Positions 1-7,278 are shown, counted from the first letter of the stretch. The stretch is 11,098 bases of DNA from Eutrophocola sp964503965 (GCA_964503965.1 CAZDCK010000049.1:1-11098); one strand, 5' to 3'. Numbers and translations: made by a program. Notes: a model not told the origin generated them from the sequence alone.

Positions 1-14
1 GCCTTTAGCCTTTT
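1..14. repeat. Two copies of the GCCTTTA-type heptamer at the left edge
   Basis: The window opens with GCCTTTA followed by GCCTTTT. The same heptamer occurs three and a half times at the right edge (11075-11098). The repeat lies about 20 bases before the ribosome binding site of the first gene, so any promoter of that gene lies in or beyond it. The repeat is directly visible, but its function is unknown. Confidence 0.6.
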
Positions 15-46
15 ACTAATTACTGAAAACTCTGAAGGAAAACCTT

Positions 47-670
47 ATGCCAAACGCTCCCATGACTCTCCAAAATGCCGCTGATATCACCGCGATCACC
101 CAGCTTGTACTCTGTGAACGGGAAAGCCGGGATATGTGTTTCTGGAATCGCATGGCAGACTGTTTCTTTGAGGATTCCCGGGTTGAAATCAGCTGGTTCA
201 AGGGCAATGGCAAGGATTTTGTCCAGGCTTCCCGCGATATGTACGAGCGGGGCATGAAAGCCAAACATCGCCTCGGCCCGGTTCATGTCTCCCTGAATGG
301 GGACAGAGCCGTGGCAACCCTGACTGGCATCATCGATATTCCTGAAACGATTGATGGCGTTGAAATGACGCTGTCAGCCCATTGTCTGATGCTGTACAAG
401 GCTGAAAAACGTGATGGCTCATGGGGCCTGATGAGTTTTGGGGCCATTTATCGCCGGGACGAATTTACGCCTGCAGTGCCGGGGAACTCGGTGGTGATTC
501 CTCCGGAGAAGCTGCAGGGCTATCGCCCCTCCTATCGCAATCTTTCCTACAGCCTGGCCCTGACGGGCTATGAAGTGAACAATGACCTGCCGGGGGAAGA
601 TCGACCTGAAACCATGAAAGCGATTCTCGAAGACTGCTTTGGCTGGGCAGGTCTGCCGGTACCCGATTAA
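47..670 (+). CDS. SnoaL-like / NTF2-fold family protein (207 aa)
   Basis: This is probably a small soluble cytoplasmic protein of the SnoaL-like (NTF2-fold, alpha+beta barrel) superfamily. The superfamily includes polyketide cyclases, ketosteroid isomerase-like enzymes and ring-hydroxylating dioxygenase small subunits. Residues about 9-145 show the expected order: an N-terminal helical part (ADITAITQLVLCERESRD), a segment with WNRMADCFFEDSRVEISWF, then strands with HRLGPVHVSLNGDRAVATLTG and a closing strand around WGLMSFGAIYRRDEF. The last ~55 residues (YRPSYRNLSYSLALTGYEV onward) extend beyond the usual 130-160 residues and may form a family-specific tail. The start at 47 is supported by GAAGGAA at 34-40. 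The substrate cannot be read from sequence. Members of this group often sit near steroid or aromatic catabolism genes, which would suit the racemase and hydrolase at the other end of the window, but that link is inference. The fold assignment is fairly sure; the reaction is unknown. Confidence 0.75.
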   Translation: MPNAPMTLQNAADITAITQLVLCERESRDMCFWNRMADCFFEDSRVEISWFKGNGKDFVQASRDMYERGMKAKHRLGPVHVSLNGDRAVATLTGIIDIPETIDGVEMTLSAHCLMLYKAEKRDGSWGLMSFGAIYRRDEFTPAVPGNSVVIPPEKLQGYRPSYRNLSYSLALTGYEVNNDLPGEDRPETMKAILEDCFGWAGLPVPD

Positions 671-760
671 TCACAACAGGTAGGGAAAAAATACGCATTT
701 GATCTCGAAGACAGTACCAGATCGGAGTAGGATGGTGCACATTGTTTACATGTTCGTTGC

Positions 761-808
761 TTGATTTTCATCAATGCCATGACAACCATGGATAGTACAA
801 TCCGACCA
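761..808 (+). promoter_or_regulatory. FNR/ANR-type site with -10 box, promoter of the Yip1-ccoNOQP unit
   Basis: TTGATTTTCATCAA at 761-774 is a perfect match to the FNR/ANR consensus TTGAT-N4-ATCAA. TACAAT at 796-801 matches five of six bases of the sigma-70 -10 hexamer. If transcription starts at about 808, the site is centred near -41, which is the position of a class II FNR-activated promoter. The resulting leader would be about 48 bases before the TTG start at 856. In many proteobacteria cbb3 oxidase operons are activated by FNR-family regulators under low oxygen, so the location fits. The start point is inferred. Confidence 0.8.
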
Positions 809-855
809 TTAATCCTCCCGGTAACCCACCGGATATAGATACAGGTAGTCAAACG

Positions 856-1449
856 TTGCTTTTTGCTGTTCTTCATACCCCAGGGGTAATTTTCAGGGAA
901 ATCTCGCAAGGGAATTCACAGGTAATCGGAAGTGTCCAGAAACTGACCTTCTTTCTTATCCTGCTGCCACCAGTTTTCGCCTGGATTGGCTCTACACTTT
1001 TTGGCTGGCGACTCGGCACGGCAGATCCTCTCTATTTCGATAACACCACCCGTGTCATTATCAGCTTCTTTTATGCCGATGCGCTTATTCTCGGTTATAT
1101 CGCCACGGTCATGCTGGCCCGCTGGATGACTGATACCTATGGTGTGCAGGGGGTTCGTCTGGAGTCATTGTTCGCTTTTTTCACGGTGGTATGTGCGCCC
1201 CTCTCCATTGCCAGTTGTGCACACATCTACCCGAATATCTTTTTCAACGTTCTGGTGCTGATTCCCTGCATCATCTGGTCGATGAACCTGCTCTACAGGG
1301 GGCTGCCGACAGTCCTGAACATTCCGCCAGAAAGGGGCATGCTGATGTCATCTTCCCTGGTTGGCTGGCTACTGGTGGCATTTGTAAGCCTGCTCGGATT
1401 GTCAGCTGGCCTGTGGACCTACGGTATCGGGCCGACAATCGGCGTTTAA
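856..1449 (+). CDS. Yip1-family integral membrane protein (197 aa)
   Basis: This polytopic inner-membrane protein resembles the bacterial Yip1/YohC-like family. It has about five hydrophobic segments, near residues 28-50, 66-88, 102-122, 126-148 and 166-188. The short N-terminal block LLFAVLHTPGVIFREI matches the family pattern of an amphipathic stretch with Pro and Phe before the first membrane segment. The start is a TTG at 856, because no ATG or GTG lies in frame between the upstream stop (793-795) and there; a weak AGG at 843-845 is the only SD candidate. Although the start codon is weak, the inferred transcription start near 808 leaves little room for another. The stop is 38 bases before ccoN with no terminator between, so the gene is probably the first of the cbb3 operon. 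The molecular role of bacterial Yip1 proteins is poorly known. A part in oxidase biogenesis is only suggested by position. Confidence 0.72.
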   Translation: MLFAVLHTPGVIFREISQGNSQVIGSVQKLTFFLILLPPVFAWIGSTLFGWRLGTADPLYFDNTTRVIISFFYADALILGYIATVMLARWMTDTYGVQGVRLESLFAFFTVVCAPLSIASCAHIYPNIFFNVLVLIPCIIWSMNLLYRGLPTVLNIPPERGMLMSSSLVGWLLVAFVSLLGLSAGLWTYGIGPTIGV

Positions 1450-1487
1450 TTATTCTGTAATTTTTCTTAAGGAGTTTTCCGGGCCCA

Positions 1488-2984
1488 ATGCAACCTGATT
1501 CCCGTGAAGTTTATCATGATGGTGTCGTCAAACGGCTGGTACAGTTTTCCATACTCTGGGCTGTAGTCGGCATGTTTGTCGGCGTATATCTATCCGCCGA
1601 ATTAATCTGGCCTGGTCTGGACTTTGGCCAGTTCTGGCTCAGTTTCGGACGTATCCGGCCCCTGCATACCAATGGCATCATATTCGGTTTTGGTGTCTCT
1701 GCCCTGATGGCCACGGCCTTTTACAGTGTCCAGCGTACCAGCAACGTGCCTCTGTTCATGCCCCGACTGGCCTGGATTTGCTGCTATGGATGGCAGGTAG
1801 TTGTGCTGTTTGGCGGTTTGTCGCTGCTTGCCGGCTGGACCTCAACCAAGGAGTACGCGGAACTGGAATGGCCTTTTGATATTGCTATAACAGTACTATG
1901 GGTTTGTTTTGCTGTGGTGTTCTTCGGCACTATCGCCACTCGCCGAATCAAGAGTATCTATGTATCGAACTGGTTCTATGGCGGCCTGATCATCGTCATC
2001 GCCATGTTGCATATTGTGAATAACCTGGCCATTCCGGTGACATATAACAAGTCCTATTCACTTTATGCCGGTGCCCAGGATGCCATTGTTCAATGGTGGT
2101 ATGGACACAATGCTGTTGGCTTCCTGCTTACAGGAGGTTTTCTGGGGATGGTCTACTATTTCCTGCCCAAGCAGGCCAACCAACCCATATGGAGCTATCG
2201 TCTCTCGGTAGTCTCGTTCTGGGCCTTCACCTATACCTATATCTGGGCAGGTCCCCATCATCTTCATTATTCCGCCATTCCGGAATGGGTTCAGTCCCTG
2301 GGTATGGCGATGAGCCTTATCCTGCTGGCCCCTTCCTGGGCCACCATGATCAACGGCATCATGACAGTGAGCAAGGCCTGGAAAAAGCTTACCGTTGATC
2401 CGGCACTGAAATTTATTGTTCTTGCCCTGGCATTTTATGGCCTTGCCACCTTTGAGGGGCCAATGATGGCGATTCGAAGCGTGAATATTGTCAGCCACTT
2501 TACTGACTGGACTATTGGCCACGTCCATTCCGGGGCACTTGGCTGGAATGCCATGATTACCTACGGCACGTTCTATTTCATGGTACCCCGCATGATGGGC
2601 CGTGAACTGTACAGTGTCCGCCTGGCCAATATCCACTTCTGGTTGGCACTGGCAGGCACCATGCTGTATATCCTGGCTATGTGGGGCGCCGGTGTGTCCC
2701 AGGGATTGCTTTGGTTGAGTATCGATGAACTTGGTGAAGTCAGTTACAGCTTTACTGACATTATGGCCAGCATGGTGCCTTATTACGGACTGCGCCTGGT
2801 CGGAGGCCTGGTCTTCCTTTCCGGAACAATCCTGATGGCATATAACCTGCTGCGAACCATGTATGGCCGCCATACGGTGATGGTACATCCACCCGAAGTC
2901 ATTGATGAGCTCAAGGGCACCCGGCACAACCCCGATGCTGTGATGGGAGCGCCCGCAGCGAATGGAACGGAGGTGCCGGCATGA
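1488..2984 (+). CDS. ccoN: cbb3-type cytochrome c oxidase subunit I (CcoN)
   Basis: CcoN is the catalytic heme-copper subunit of the high-affinity cbb3 terminal oxidase. It reduces O2 to water at a heme b3-CuB centre and pumps protons across the inner membrane. The 498-residue protein has about twelve membrane segments. Key residues sit at the numbers known for P. stutzeri CcoN: H60 (RPLHTN, low-spin heme b), H207 (WWYGHNAVGF, CuB), Y251 (the active-site tyrosine), H257 and H258 (AGPHHLHY, CuB), and H345/H347 (GHVHSGALGW, heme ligands). The C-terminal tail of about 40 residues after the last helix is hydrophilic and longer than in many homologues. The ATG at 1488 follows AAGGAG at 1469-1474 with an unusually long 13-base spacer; no nearer in-frame start is seen. 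The stop overlaps the ccoO start by four bases (ATGA). All catalytic residues are present, so the enzyme should be active. Confidence 0.98.
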   Translation: MQPDSREVYHDGVVKRLVQFSILWAVVGMFVGVYLSAELIWPGLDFGQFWLSFGRIRPLHTNGIIFGFGVSALMATAFYSVQRTSNVPLFMPRLAWICCYGWQVVVLFGGLSLLAGWTSTKEYAELEWPFDIAITVLWVCFAVVFFGTIATRRIKSIYVSNWFYGGLIIVIAMLHIVNNLAIPVTYNKSYSLYAGAQDAIVQWWYGHNAVGFLLTGGFLGMVYYFLPKQANQPIWSYRLSVVSFWAFTYTYIWAGPHHLHYSAIPEWVQSLGMAMSLILLAPSWATMINGIMTVSKAWKKLTVDPALKFIVLALAFYGLATFEGPMMAIRSVNIVSHFTDWTIGHVHSGALGWNAMITYGTFYFMVPRMMGRELYSVRLANIHFWLALAGTMLYILAMWGAGVSQGLLWLSIDELGEVSYSFTDIMASMVPYYGLRLVGGLVFLSGTILMAYNLLRTMYGRHTVMVHPPEVIDELKGTRHNPDAVMGAPAANGTEVPA

Positions 2985-3613
2985 AGTATCACGGCGTCAC
3001 ATTACATCGCAAGCTCGAGAACAACATGGGCCTGCTGATATTCGGCATACTGTTTGTTTCTGCTATTGGCGGATTGGTACAGGTGCTCCCCAGCATCTTC
3101 CAGGACTCCCTGCGCCAGGCCACGGACAACAGTCACCTCTATACGGCCGTTGAACTTACCGGCAGGGATGTCTATATCCAGGAAGGCTGTCATGTCTGCC
3201 ATACCCAGCAGGTCCGCCCCTTGCTGGCAGAAGTGGAGCGCTATGGACCCTTTTCGCGAGCGGATGAATTTGTCTATGACCGGCCATTTTTATGGGGGTC
3301 AAAACGGACCGGACCGGATCTGCATCGTCTGGGTGGCAAGTATTCAGATGACTGGCACAGGGTGCATCTGCTGGATCCCCGCAGCGTAGTCAGTAACTCC
3401 ATCATGCCCGCCTACCCATGGCTGGAAGAGAATATGGCTACTGATATGGGCGATATTCAGAAAAAAATGCGCGCCCTGCAGACACTGGGTCACCCCTACA
3501 CGGATGAGGATATAGCGGCTGCGCCGGAAGAAATTGCCGGCCTGACCGAAATGGATGTCCTTATTGTTTACCTGCAGATTCTTGGTACCGGACTTTCGGA
3601 GGAACAGCGATGA
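2981..3613 (+). CDS. ccoO: cbb3-type oxidase monoheme c subunit (CcoO)
   Basis: CcoO is the membrane-anchored monoheme cytochrome c subunit that passes electrons from CcoP to CcoN. One membrane anchor is visible at residues about 16-38. A periplasmic domain follows, with the heme c attachment motif CHVCH at residues 70-74 (GCHVCHTQQVRP), and Met142 in SIMPAYPWL is the probable axial ligand. The conserved WGSKRTGPDLHRLGGKYSDDWH block at about 105-126 is typical of the family; its function there is structural. The length of 210 residues is normal. Its start overlaps the ccoN stop (ATGA at 2981-2984) and its stop overlaps the ccoQ start (3610-3613), implying translational coupling and balanced subunit synthesis. 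Confidence 0.98.
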   Translation: MKYHGVTLHRKLENNMGLLIFGILFVSAIGGLVQVLPSIFQDSLRQATDNSHLYTAVELTGRDVYIQEGCHVCHTQQVRPLLAEVERYGPFSRADEFVYDRPFLWGSKRTGPDLHRLGGKYSDDWHRVHLLDPRSVVSNSIMPAYPWLEENMATDMGDIQKKMRALQTLGHPYTDEDIAAAPEEIAGLTEMDVLIVYLQILGTGLSEEQR

Positions 3614-3804
3614 CCTGGTTTATTTTTGTTGGTGATCTTTTCGTCATGCTGTTTATGGTGTGCCTGGTGATCTGGGTGTTCATGGTCAGCTCGGATAAAG
3701 ATATTGATGATGCAGCCATGATTCCGCTACGTGATGAGGATTATGAATCAGATAGTATGAACAAGCTGGAAAACAAAGGGCAGGAGGGCATTTCCAATGG
3801 CTGA
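3610..3804 (+). CDS. ccoQ: cbb3-type oxidase small subunit (CcoQ)
   Basis: This 64-residue protein has one membrane segment (residues about 4-27, rich in Phe, Val, Met and Leu) followed by an acidic cytoplasmic tail. That is the standard build of CcoQ, the non-heme accessory subunit that stabilises the oxidase complex in several bacteria. The sequence itself is poorly conserved in this family, so the call rests on size, topology and exact position between ccoO and ccoP. It overlaps ccoO by four bases and ccoP by eight, and GGGCAGGAGG at 3779-3788 inside it serves as the ccoP ribosome binding site. Confidence 0.92.
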   Translation: MTWFIFVGDLFVMLFMVCLVIWVFMVSSDKDIDDAAMIPLRDEDYESDSMNKLENKGQEGISNG

Positions 3805-4678
3805 TATGCCCAATGATTTCTGGAGTGGCTGGATTATCGTTGTCACCCTGGTCAGCTTTATCGGACTGGTCTGGCTTGTTGTGAGTGTCTATACCGCCGC
3901 ACCACCCAATCCTGATGAGGTGGACCATACGGTATGGGATGAAAATCTCCAGGAAGGGATTAATCCGGCCCCTTTGTGGTGGTTCTGGCTGATTTTTTTC
4001 ATGATGGTTTTTTCCGTTTTCTACCTGATGTTCTATCCGGGACTGGGTTCATTCAAGGGCGCTTTTCAATGGTCCCAGGGGGGTGAACTCAGTGAACGCA
4101 TGGATGCATTCAATGATGAATACACTGAACTCAGAGCTGAAATCGCAGCCATGCCATTACCGGAGATACAGTCCAGTGAACGGTTGATGAATGCGGCTGC
4201 TGACCTCTTTGAACAGAACTGTACGGCCTGTCATGGGTATGAAGCACAGGGGCAGGCGAATCTCTTTCCCAATCTCAGTGATGATATCTGGCAGTGGGGT
4301 GGCAGCCCTGAAAATATCGAGACCACATTGCTAAATGGACGCACGGCAGTCATGGCCGGGTGGGAAGCACTATTGGGCGATGAAGGTGTCGCCAATGTGT
4401 CGGACTATGTACTGGTACTTGGAACTCCTGCAACAGAAGGGCATCCAGGACAGGCGCAGTTCGCCCAGGTCTGTGCTGCCTGTCATGGTCCGCAAGGCAT
4501 GGGAAATCCTTTGCTTGGTGCACCCAACCTGACAGACGATGACTGGCTTTATGGCGGTGATATTGAGGCAATCCGTCACAGTGTCCGCAATGGACGTAAC
4601 GGTTATATGCCTGCCTTTGGCGACCGGCTGGATGATATGCAGATTCGTCTCCTTGTTGCCTGGCTCACACGTAATTGA
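3797..4678 (+). CDS. ccoP: cbb3-type oxidase diheme c subunit (CcoP)
   Basis: CcoP is the diheme cytochrome c subunit that accepts electrons from soluble or membrane cytochromes and relays them to CcoO. Two membrane segments lie at residues about 11-31 and 59-79. The conserved PGLG motif (81-84) follows, then two periplasmic cytochrome c domains. Their heme motifs are CTACH (142-146) and CAACH (226-230). Met186 (AVMAGWE) and Met271 (GYMPAFG) are the probable axial ligands. The 293-residue length and two-helix topology match the gammaproteobacterial type. The ATG at 3797 lies inside ccoQ. It is the last gene of the operon and is followed six bases later by a stem-loop. Confidence 0.98.
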   Translation: MADMPNDFWSGWIIVVTLVSFIGLVWLVVSVYTAAPPNPDEVDHTVWDENLQEGINPAPLWWFWLIFFMMVFSVFYLMFYPGLGSFKGAFQWSQGGELSERMDAFNDEYTELRAEIAAMPLPEIQSSERLMNAAADLFEQNCTACHGYEAQGQANLFPNLSDDIWQWGGSPENIETTLLNGRTAVMAGWEALLGDEGVANVSDYVLVLGTPATEGHPGQAQFAQVCAACHGPQGMGNPLLGAPNLTDDDWLYGGDIEAIRHSVRNGRNGYMPAFGDRLDDMQIRLLVAWLTRN

Positions 4679-4684
4679 TCTGAT

Positions 4685-4712
4685 AGCGGCCTGAAAAGGC
4701 CGCTTCCTTTAC
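4685..4712 (+). terminator. Stem-loop terminator after ccoP
   Basis: AGCGGCCT (4685-4692) pairs with AGGCCGCT (4697-4704) around a GAAA tetraloop, giving an eight-base GC-rich stem. It is followed by a short, interrupted T tract (TTCCTTT). The tail is weaker than in a textbook intrinsic terminator, but the position seven bases after the ccoP stop fits the end of the cbb3 operon. Confidence 0.75.
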
Positions 4713-4811
4713 CATTCACGCCTTTTGACGGTAGACTTGCCGTTTTTGATTCTCCTGTTCATTCACCTGTCTCCTGACAGGCTAATTCGTTCTCTCTCCA
4801 GGAAGGCTTTC

Positions 4812-6050
4812 ATGAAGAAATTGTTTGTTTCGCTGCTTGGCATGTTTCTTGTTTCTGTGGGTAGCACCGTCTTTGCCCAAACCAGCAGTCCTCAATTGAT
4901 GTCAGACATATCAGACATAGTAGTGGAATACCCGGGTATTACCGACAGGGAGGCCATGGTAGTCCTTGAGTTCACGGTGGATGCTTCAGGGCAGCCCACT
5001 GATTTTGAGGTTGTGGATGGCTTCTACGATCAACGCTTCGTGGATGCGACCATTGATGCCGTGGGCTCGGCGGTATTCAGTCCTGCAATGAGTAATGGCG
5101 AAGCCGTGGCCTGGCCGGGTTACCGATTAACAAGCCGTTTTATCATTGAGGACCTGTTCAACACCGTCCAGCCTGGATTCAGTTCAGCGATCAGGAATAT
5201 TGAAAATGACATGGCTGCCGGAAAGTATGAGCAGGCAGAAAGACAGGCTTTGGCACTCAAGGCTGAAGGCGTACGCTATTTTTATGAACATGCCTATGTC
5301 AATCTGCGACTGTCGGAAATCTACCTTCTTCAGGGCCGGTTGCAGGAAGCCGCAGTAGCTAATTCCCAGGCTGTTCTTTCCTACCGGAATGGGGAACAGA
5401 AAAATTATGGACTGGATAGTGCCAAACTGGTGGATTCATTCAATATTCAGACCGTCGGCCAATTTGTTTCCAATGAATTCTTCAATGGCATGGATACCAA
5501 TGCCTCGGTCATGATGGATATTGATACCCATGAGCCGGCATCGACAAGACGCCCACCCCATCTGCGCAGTGGCCTGCGATATTCCAGCCAGGGAAGTGAC
5601 CTGGGTGACAAGGCGACTATGGATATTCTCAATGCCGGGCTCATGACTGATGCACTTCAGGCAGCGGTCCAGATTCATGCCCGGTTGGGGCAGATACGGT
5701 CTGCTAAAAAGGCCTATGAGCGTTATGCAGATCTGAATCCCCGTATTCCGGAAATTCTTGATCAGATCAATGCGCTGGTTGATCAGAGTCTGGAAGCTGG
5801 ATCTCCGCTGCAGTCACGCCACCAGGTACATGCCGGTGATTCGCTGTTTTTCCCCTGGCGGAGGATTTTTACCGTAGCCAATGTAGCGGACGGACAACTG
5901 ACCTCGGTAGACTTTCAGTGTGAACGTCGAAAAATACGTCTGGCCTTTCAGGTGGGGGCCGAGTGGCAGATCCCGGACAGTTGGGGAAACTGCGCCCTGC
6001 GTTTTCGGGGAGAAGAGGGTACTCGGTTCGACATCATCGAATTTGAGTGA
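4812..6050 (+). CDS. Secreted TonB-C-like protein with helical repeats (412 aa)
   Basis: This protein is probably periplasmic. MKKLFVSLLGMFLVSVGSTV with a cleavage site after VFA (residue 22) is a clear Sec signal peptide. The start at 4812 is preferred because AGGAAGG (4800-4806) lies just upstream; an in-frame TTG at 4725 would put 29 polar and hydrophobic residues before the signal peptide. Residues about 35-112 read like a TonB C-terminal-like domain: VVLEFTVDASGQPTDFEVVDG, then a strand-rich part with FSPAMSNGEAV, the usual 'nG.pv' turn. Residues about 125-190 and 270-325 look like TPR-type helical hairpins (AERQALALKAEG, YLLQGRLQEAAVANSQAVL, RLGQIRSAKKAYERYADLNP). The last ~75 residues are strand-rich and carry two cysteines, C370 and C394, that could pair. 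There is no membrane anchor, so it is not a classical TonB. Its function is unknown; it stands alone between the cbb3 operon terminator and sodB. Confidence 0.75.
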   Translation: MKKLFVSLLGMFLVSVGSTVFAQTSSPQLMSDISDIVVEYPGITDREAMVVLEFTVDASGQPTDFEVVDGFYDQRFVDATIDAVGSAVFSPAMSNGEAVAWPGYRLTSRFIIEDLFNTVQPGFSSAIRNIENDMAAGKYEQAERQALALKAEGVRYFYEHAYVNLRLSEIYLLQGRLQEAAVANSQAVLSYRNGEQKNYGLDSAKLVDSFNIQTVGQFVSNEFFNGMDTNASVMMDIDTHEPASTRRPPHLRSGLRYSSQGSDLGDKATMDILNAGLMTDALQAAVQIHARLGQIRSAKKAYERYADLNPRIPEILDQINALVDQSLEAGSPLQSRHQVHAGDSLFFPWRRIFTVANVADGQLTSVDFQCERRKIRLAFQVGAEWQIPDSWGNCALRFRGEEGTRFDIIEFE

Positions 6051-6113
6051 GCCAAACAGGGTTTCATAAACGGTTTAAGCATCAGTCTGGCATTGTTTCT
6101 GGTCTTTATTCTA

Positions 6114-6133
6114 TGAAAAACCATTATTTTTCA
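6114..6133. repeat. AT-rich inverted repeat between the TonB-C-like gene and sodB
   Basis: TGAAAAA (6114-6120) and TTTTTCA (6127-6133) form a perfect seven-base inverted repeat around CCATTA. No T tract follows, so it is a poor terminator. It could be an operator for the downstream sodB or simply chance in an AT-rich stretch. It is not a good match to the Fur consensus that controls sodB in some bacteria. Confidence 0.35.
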
Positions 6134-6166
6134 AGGGGTTTTCACTATCCTGAATGAATACGGGGA

Positions 6167-6180
6167 CTGCCATCAGGCAG
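6167..6180. repeat. Small hairpin in the sodB upstream region
   Basis: CTGCC (6167-6171) and GGCAG (6176-6180) flank ATCA, a compact five-base stem with a four-base loop about 90 bases before the sodB start. It has no T tail. Whether it is transcribed depends on an unlocated sodB promoter. Confidence 0.35.
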
Positions 6181-6268
6181 GATTTGCTGTACACTATGGA
6201 CCCTCTGAAAGAGCTAGATTTATTCACCCAACAACAAGCGCCTGTCATGGCGACAATGGAGATTTTTC

Positions 6269-6850
6269 ATGGCGATCGAACTGCCTCCTTTACCTTATGC
6301 CCAGGATGCCCTGGAACCCCATATTTCCAAAGAGACTCTGGACTACCATTACGGCAAACACCACAACACCTATGTTGTTAAACTCAATGGCCTGATTGAC
6401 GGTACGCCGGAAGCAGATAAAAGCCTGGAAGAAATCGTCAAGAGTTCTTCAGGTGGTGTGTTCAACAACTCTGCACAGGTATGGAACCATACTTTTTACT
6501 GGCACTGCCTGAGCCCCAACGGTGGCGGAGAGCCTTCCGGTGCTGTCGCTGATGCCATCAATAGCGCCTTCGGCTCATTTGATGAATTCAAGGCCAAGTT
6601 CACTGACAGTGCTGTTAACAACTTCGGTTCCGGCTGGACCTGGCTGGTGAAAAATGCCGACGGTAGCCTGGCTATAGTGAATACTTCCAATGCAGCAACA
6701 CCACTGACTGATGATGGTGTGACACCGCTGCTCACTGTTGATGTGTGGGAGCATGCCTATTACATCGACTACCGAAATGTTCGCCCGGATTACATGGCAG
6801 CATTCTGGAATCTGGTGAATTGGGACTTTGTCTCCAGTAACCTGGGGTAA
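6269..6850 (+). CDS. sodB: Superoxide dismutase [Fe] (SodB)
   Basis: SodB is a cytoplasmic iron superoxide dismutase that converts superoxide to O2 and H2O2. The 193 residues align over the whole length with E. coli SodB. Metal ligands are visible as H27 (DYHYGKHH), H74 (QVWNHTFYW), D158 and H162 (DVWEHAYYIDYRN). Gln70 in NNSAQVWNH is the position typical of the iron type, and the protein lacks the Gly-Gly-His pattern of manganese enzymes. The ATG at 6269 is served by GGAG at 6258-6261. There is no signal peptide. It is separated from the gene before it by 218 bases and closed by a strong terminator, so it is probably transcribed alone. I could not find a convincing promoter or Fur site. A defence against superoxide fits an organism with a high-affinity respiratory chain, but sodB is near universal in this group. 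Confidence 0.97.
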   Translation: MAIELPPLPYAQDALEPHISKETLDYHYGKHHNTYVVKLNGLIDGTPEADKSLEEIVKSSSGGVFNNSAQVWNHTFYWHCLSPNGGGEPSGAVADAINSAFGSFDEFKAKFTDSAVNNFGSGWTWLVKNADGSLAIVNTSNAATPLTDDGVTPLLTVDVWEHAYYIDYRNVRPDYMAAFWNLVNWDFVSSNLG

Positions 6851-6869
6851 ACCCATCATGGTACCCGTC

Positions 6870-6902
6870 AAAAAAAAGACTGTCATTGACAGTCTTTTTT
6901 TT
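6870..6902. terminator. Strong bidirectional intrinsic terminator after sodB
   Basis: GACTGTC (6878-6884) pairs with GACAGTC (6888-6894) around the three-base loop ATT. The stem is flanked by eight A (6870-6877) and eight T (6895-6902), so it can extend to fifteen pairs and terminate on either strand. It begins 20 bases after the sodB stop. Confidence 0.95.
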
Positions 6903-6948
6903 GTTCTAAGATTTACAAAAACCCTTGAGAATTGACAGATAGAAGTTA

Positions 6949-7278
6949 ATGGTAGCGTCAAAGACGAATCTCTTTCAGACTTTCCTCAGTGACCTTTTTG
7001 TGCAGAAGGGCGCTGATGCTGTGGTGAATCAGCTCAGCTTCCTGACAGGCGCCATTGTTATTACCCACAATGGTGTGGTTATTGCTGCTGACCGAAAATT
7101 TACCAAACTGGTTGGTTATTCCAAAAAGTCGCTGGTGGGAATGACAGCGTTTCAATTGATTTCCGCTGATGAAATTGCCGACATGGAAACACGTTTTGCC
7201 AGGGAAAATATCAGCCACTATTCTCTCAAGTTGCTAACCAGGAGCAAGGAGATCAGACATGGCTTGTCGCTCCCCTGA
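6949..7278 (+). CDS. N-terminal part of a frameshifted PAS-PAS-GGDEF protein
   Basis: This reading frame encodes the beginning of a cytoplasmic sensor. After about 30 residues (LFQTFLSDLFVQKGADAVVN) it enters a PAS domain: GAIVITHNGVVIAADRKFTKLVGYSKKSLVGM and then AFQLISADEIADMETRFARE, the standard first half of a PAS fold. It ends at a TGA (7276-7278) after a non-PAS tail (IRHGLSLP). The expected PAS continuation (GDQTWLVAPLSFVAEGETYR) is found at once in the -1 frame from about 7248. One base therefore appears to be missing near 7249, splitting one gene in two. The start ATG at 6949 has only a weak AGAAG before it. It has no signal peptide and no membrane segment. As it stands the product would be a truncated PAS fragment. 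Confidence 0.7.
   Translation: MVASKTNLFQTFLSDLFVQKGADAVVNQLSFLTGAIVITHNGVVIAADRKFTKLVGYSKKSLVGMTAFQLISADEIADMETRFARENISHYSLKLLTRSKEIRHGLSLP

Noticed and set aside
701..723. GATCT-13-AGATC inverted repeat after the SnoaL-like gene
   Set aside because: Only five pairs with a large loop and no T tract, which is insufficient for a terminator or operator.
2058..2927. 289-codon minus-strand open frame opposite ccoN
   Set aside because: It lies wholly inside ccoN, whose catalytic residues are all conserved, and has no features of its own.
4725..4811. Upstream TTG start for the TonB-C-like protein
   Set aside because: It would bury a clear signal peptide 29 residues inside the protein, while the ATG at 4812 has a good ribosome binding site.
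6051..6268. Fur box or clear sigma-70 promoter upstream of sodB
   Set aside because: I found no stretch matching the Fur consensus and no -35/-10 pair with acceptable spacing.
6154..6381. 75-codon plus-strand frame overlapping the sodB start
   Set aside because: It runs out of frame into sodB, has no clear ribosome binding site and resembles no known leader peptide.
7231..7260. Programmed -1 ribosomal frameshift in the diguanylate cyclase gene
   Set aside because: No X-XXY-YYZ slippery heptamer and no obvious downstream stem-loop are present, so a mutation or sequence error is more likely.
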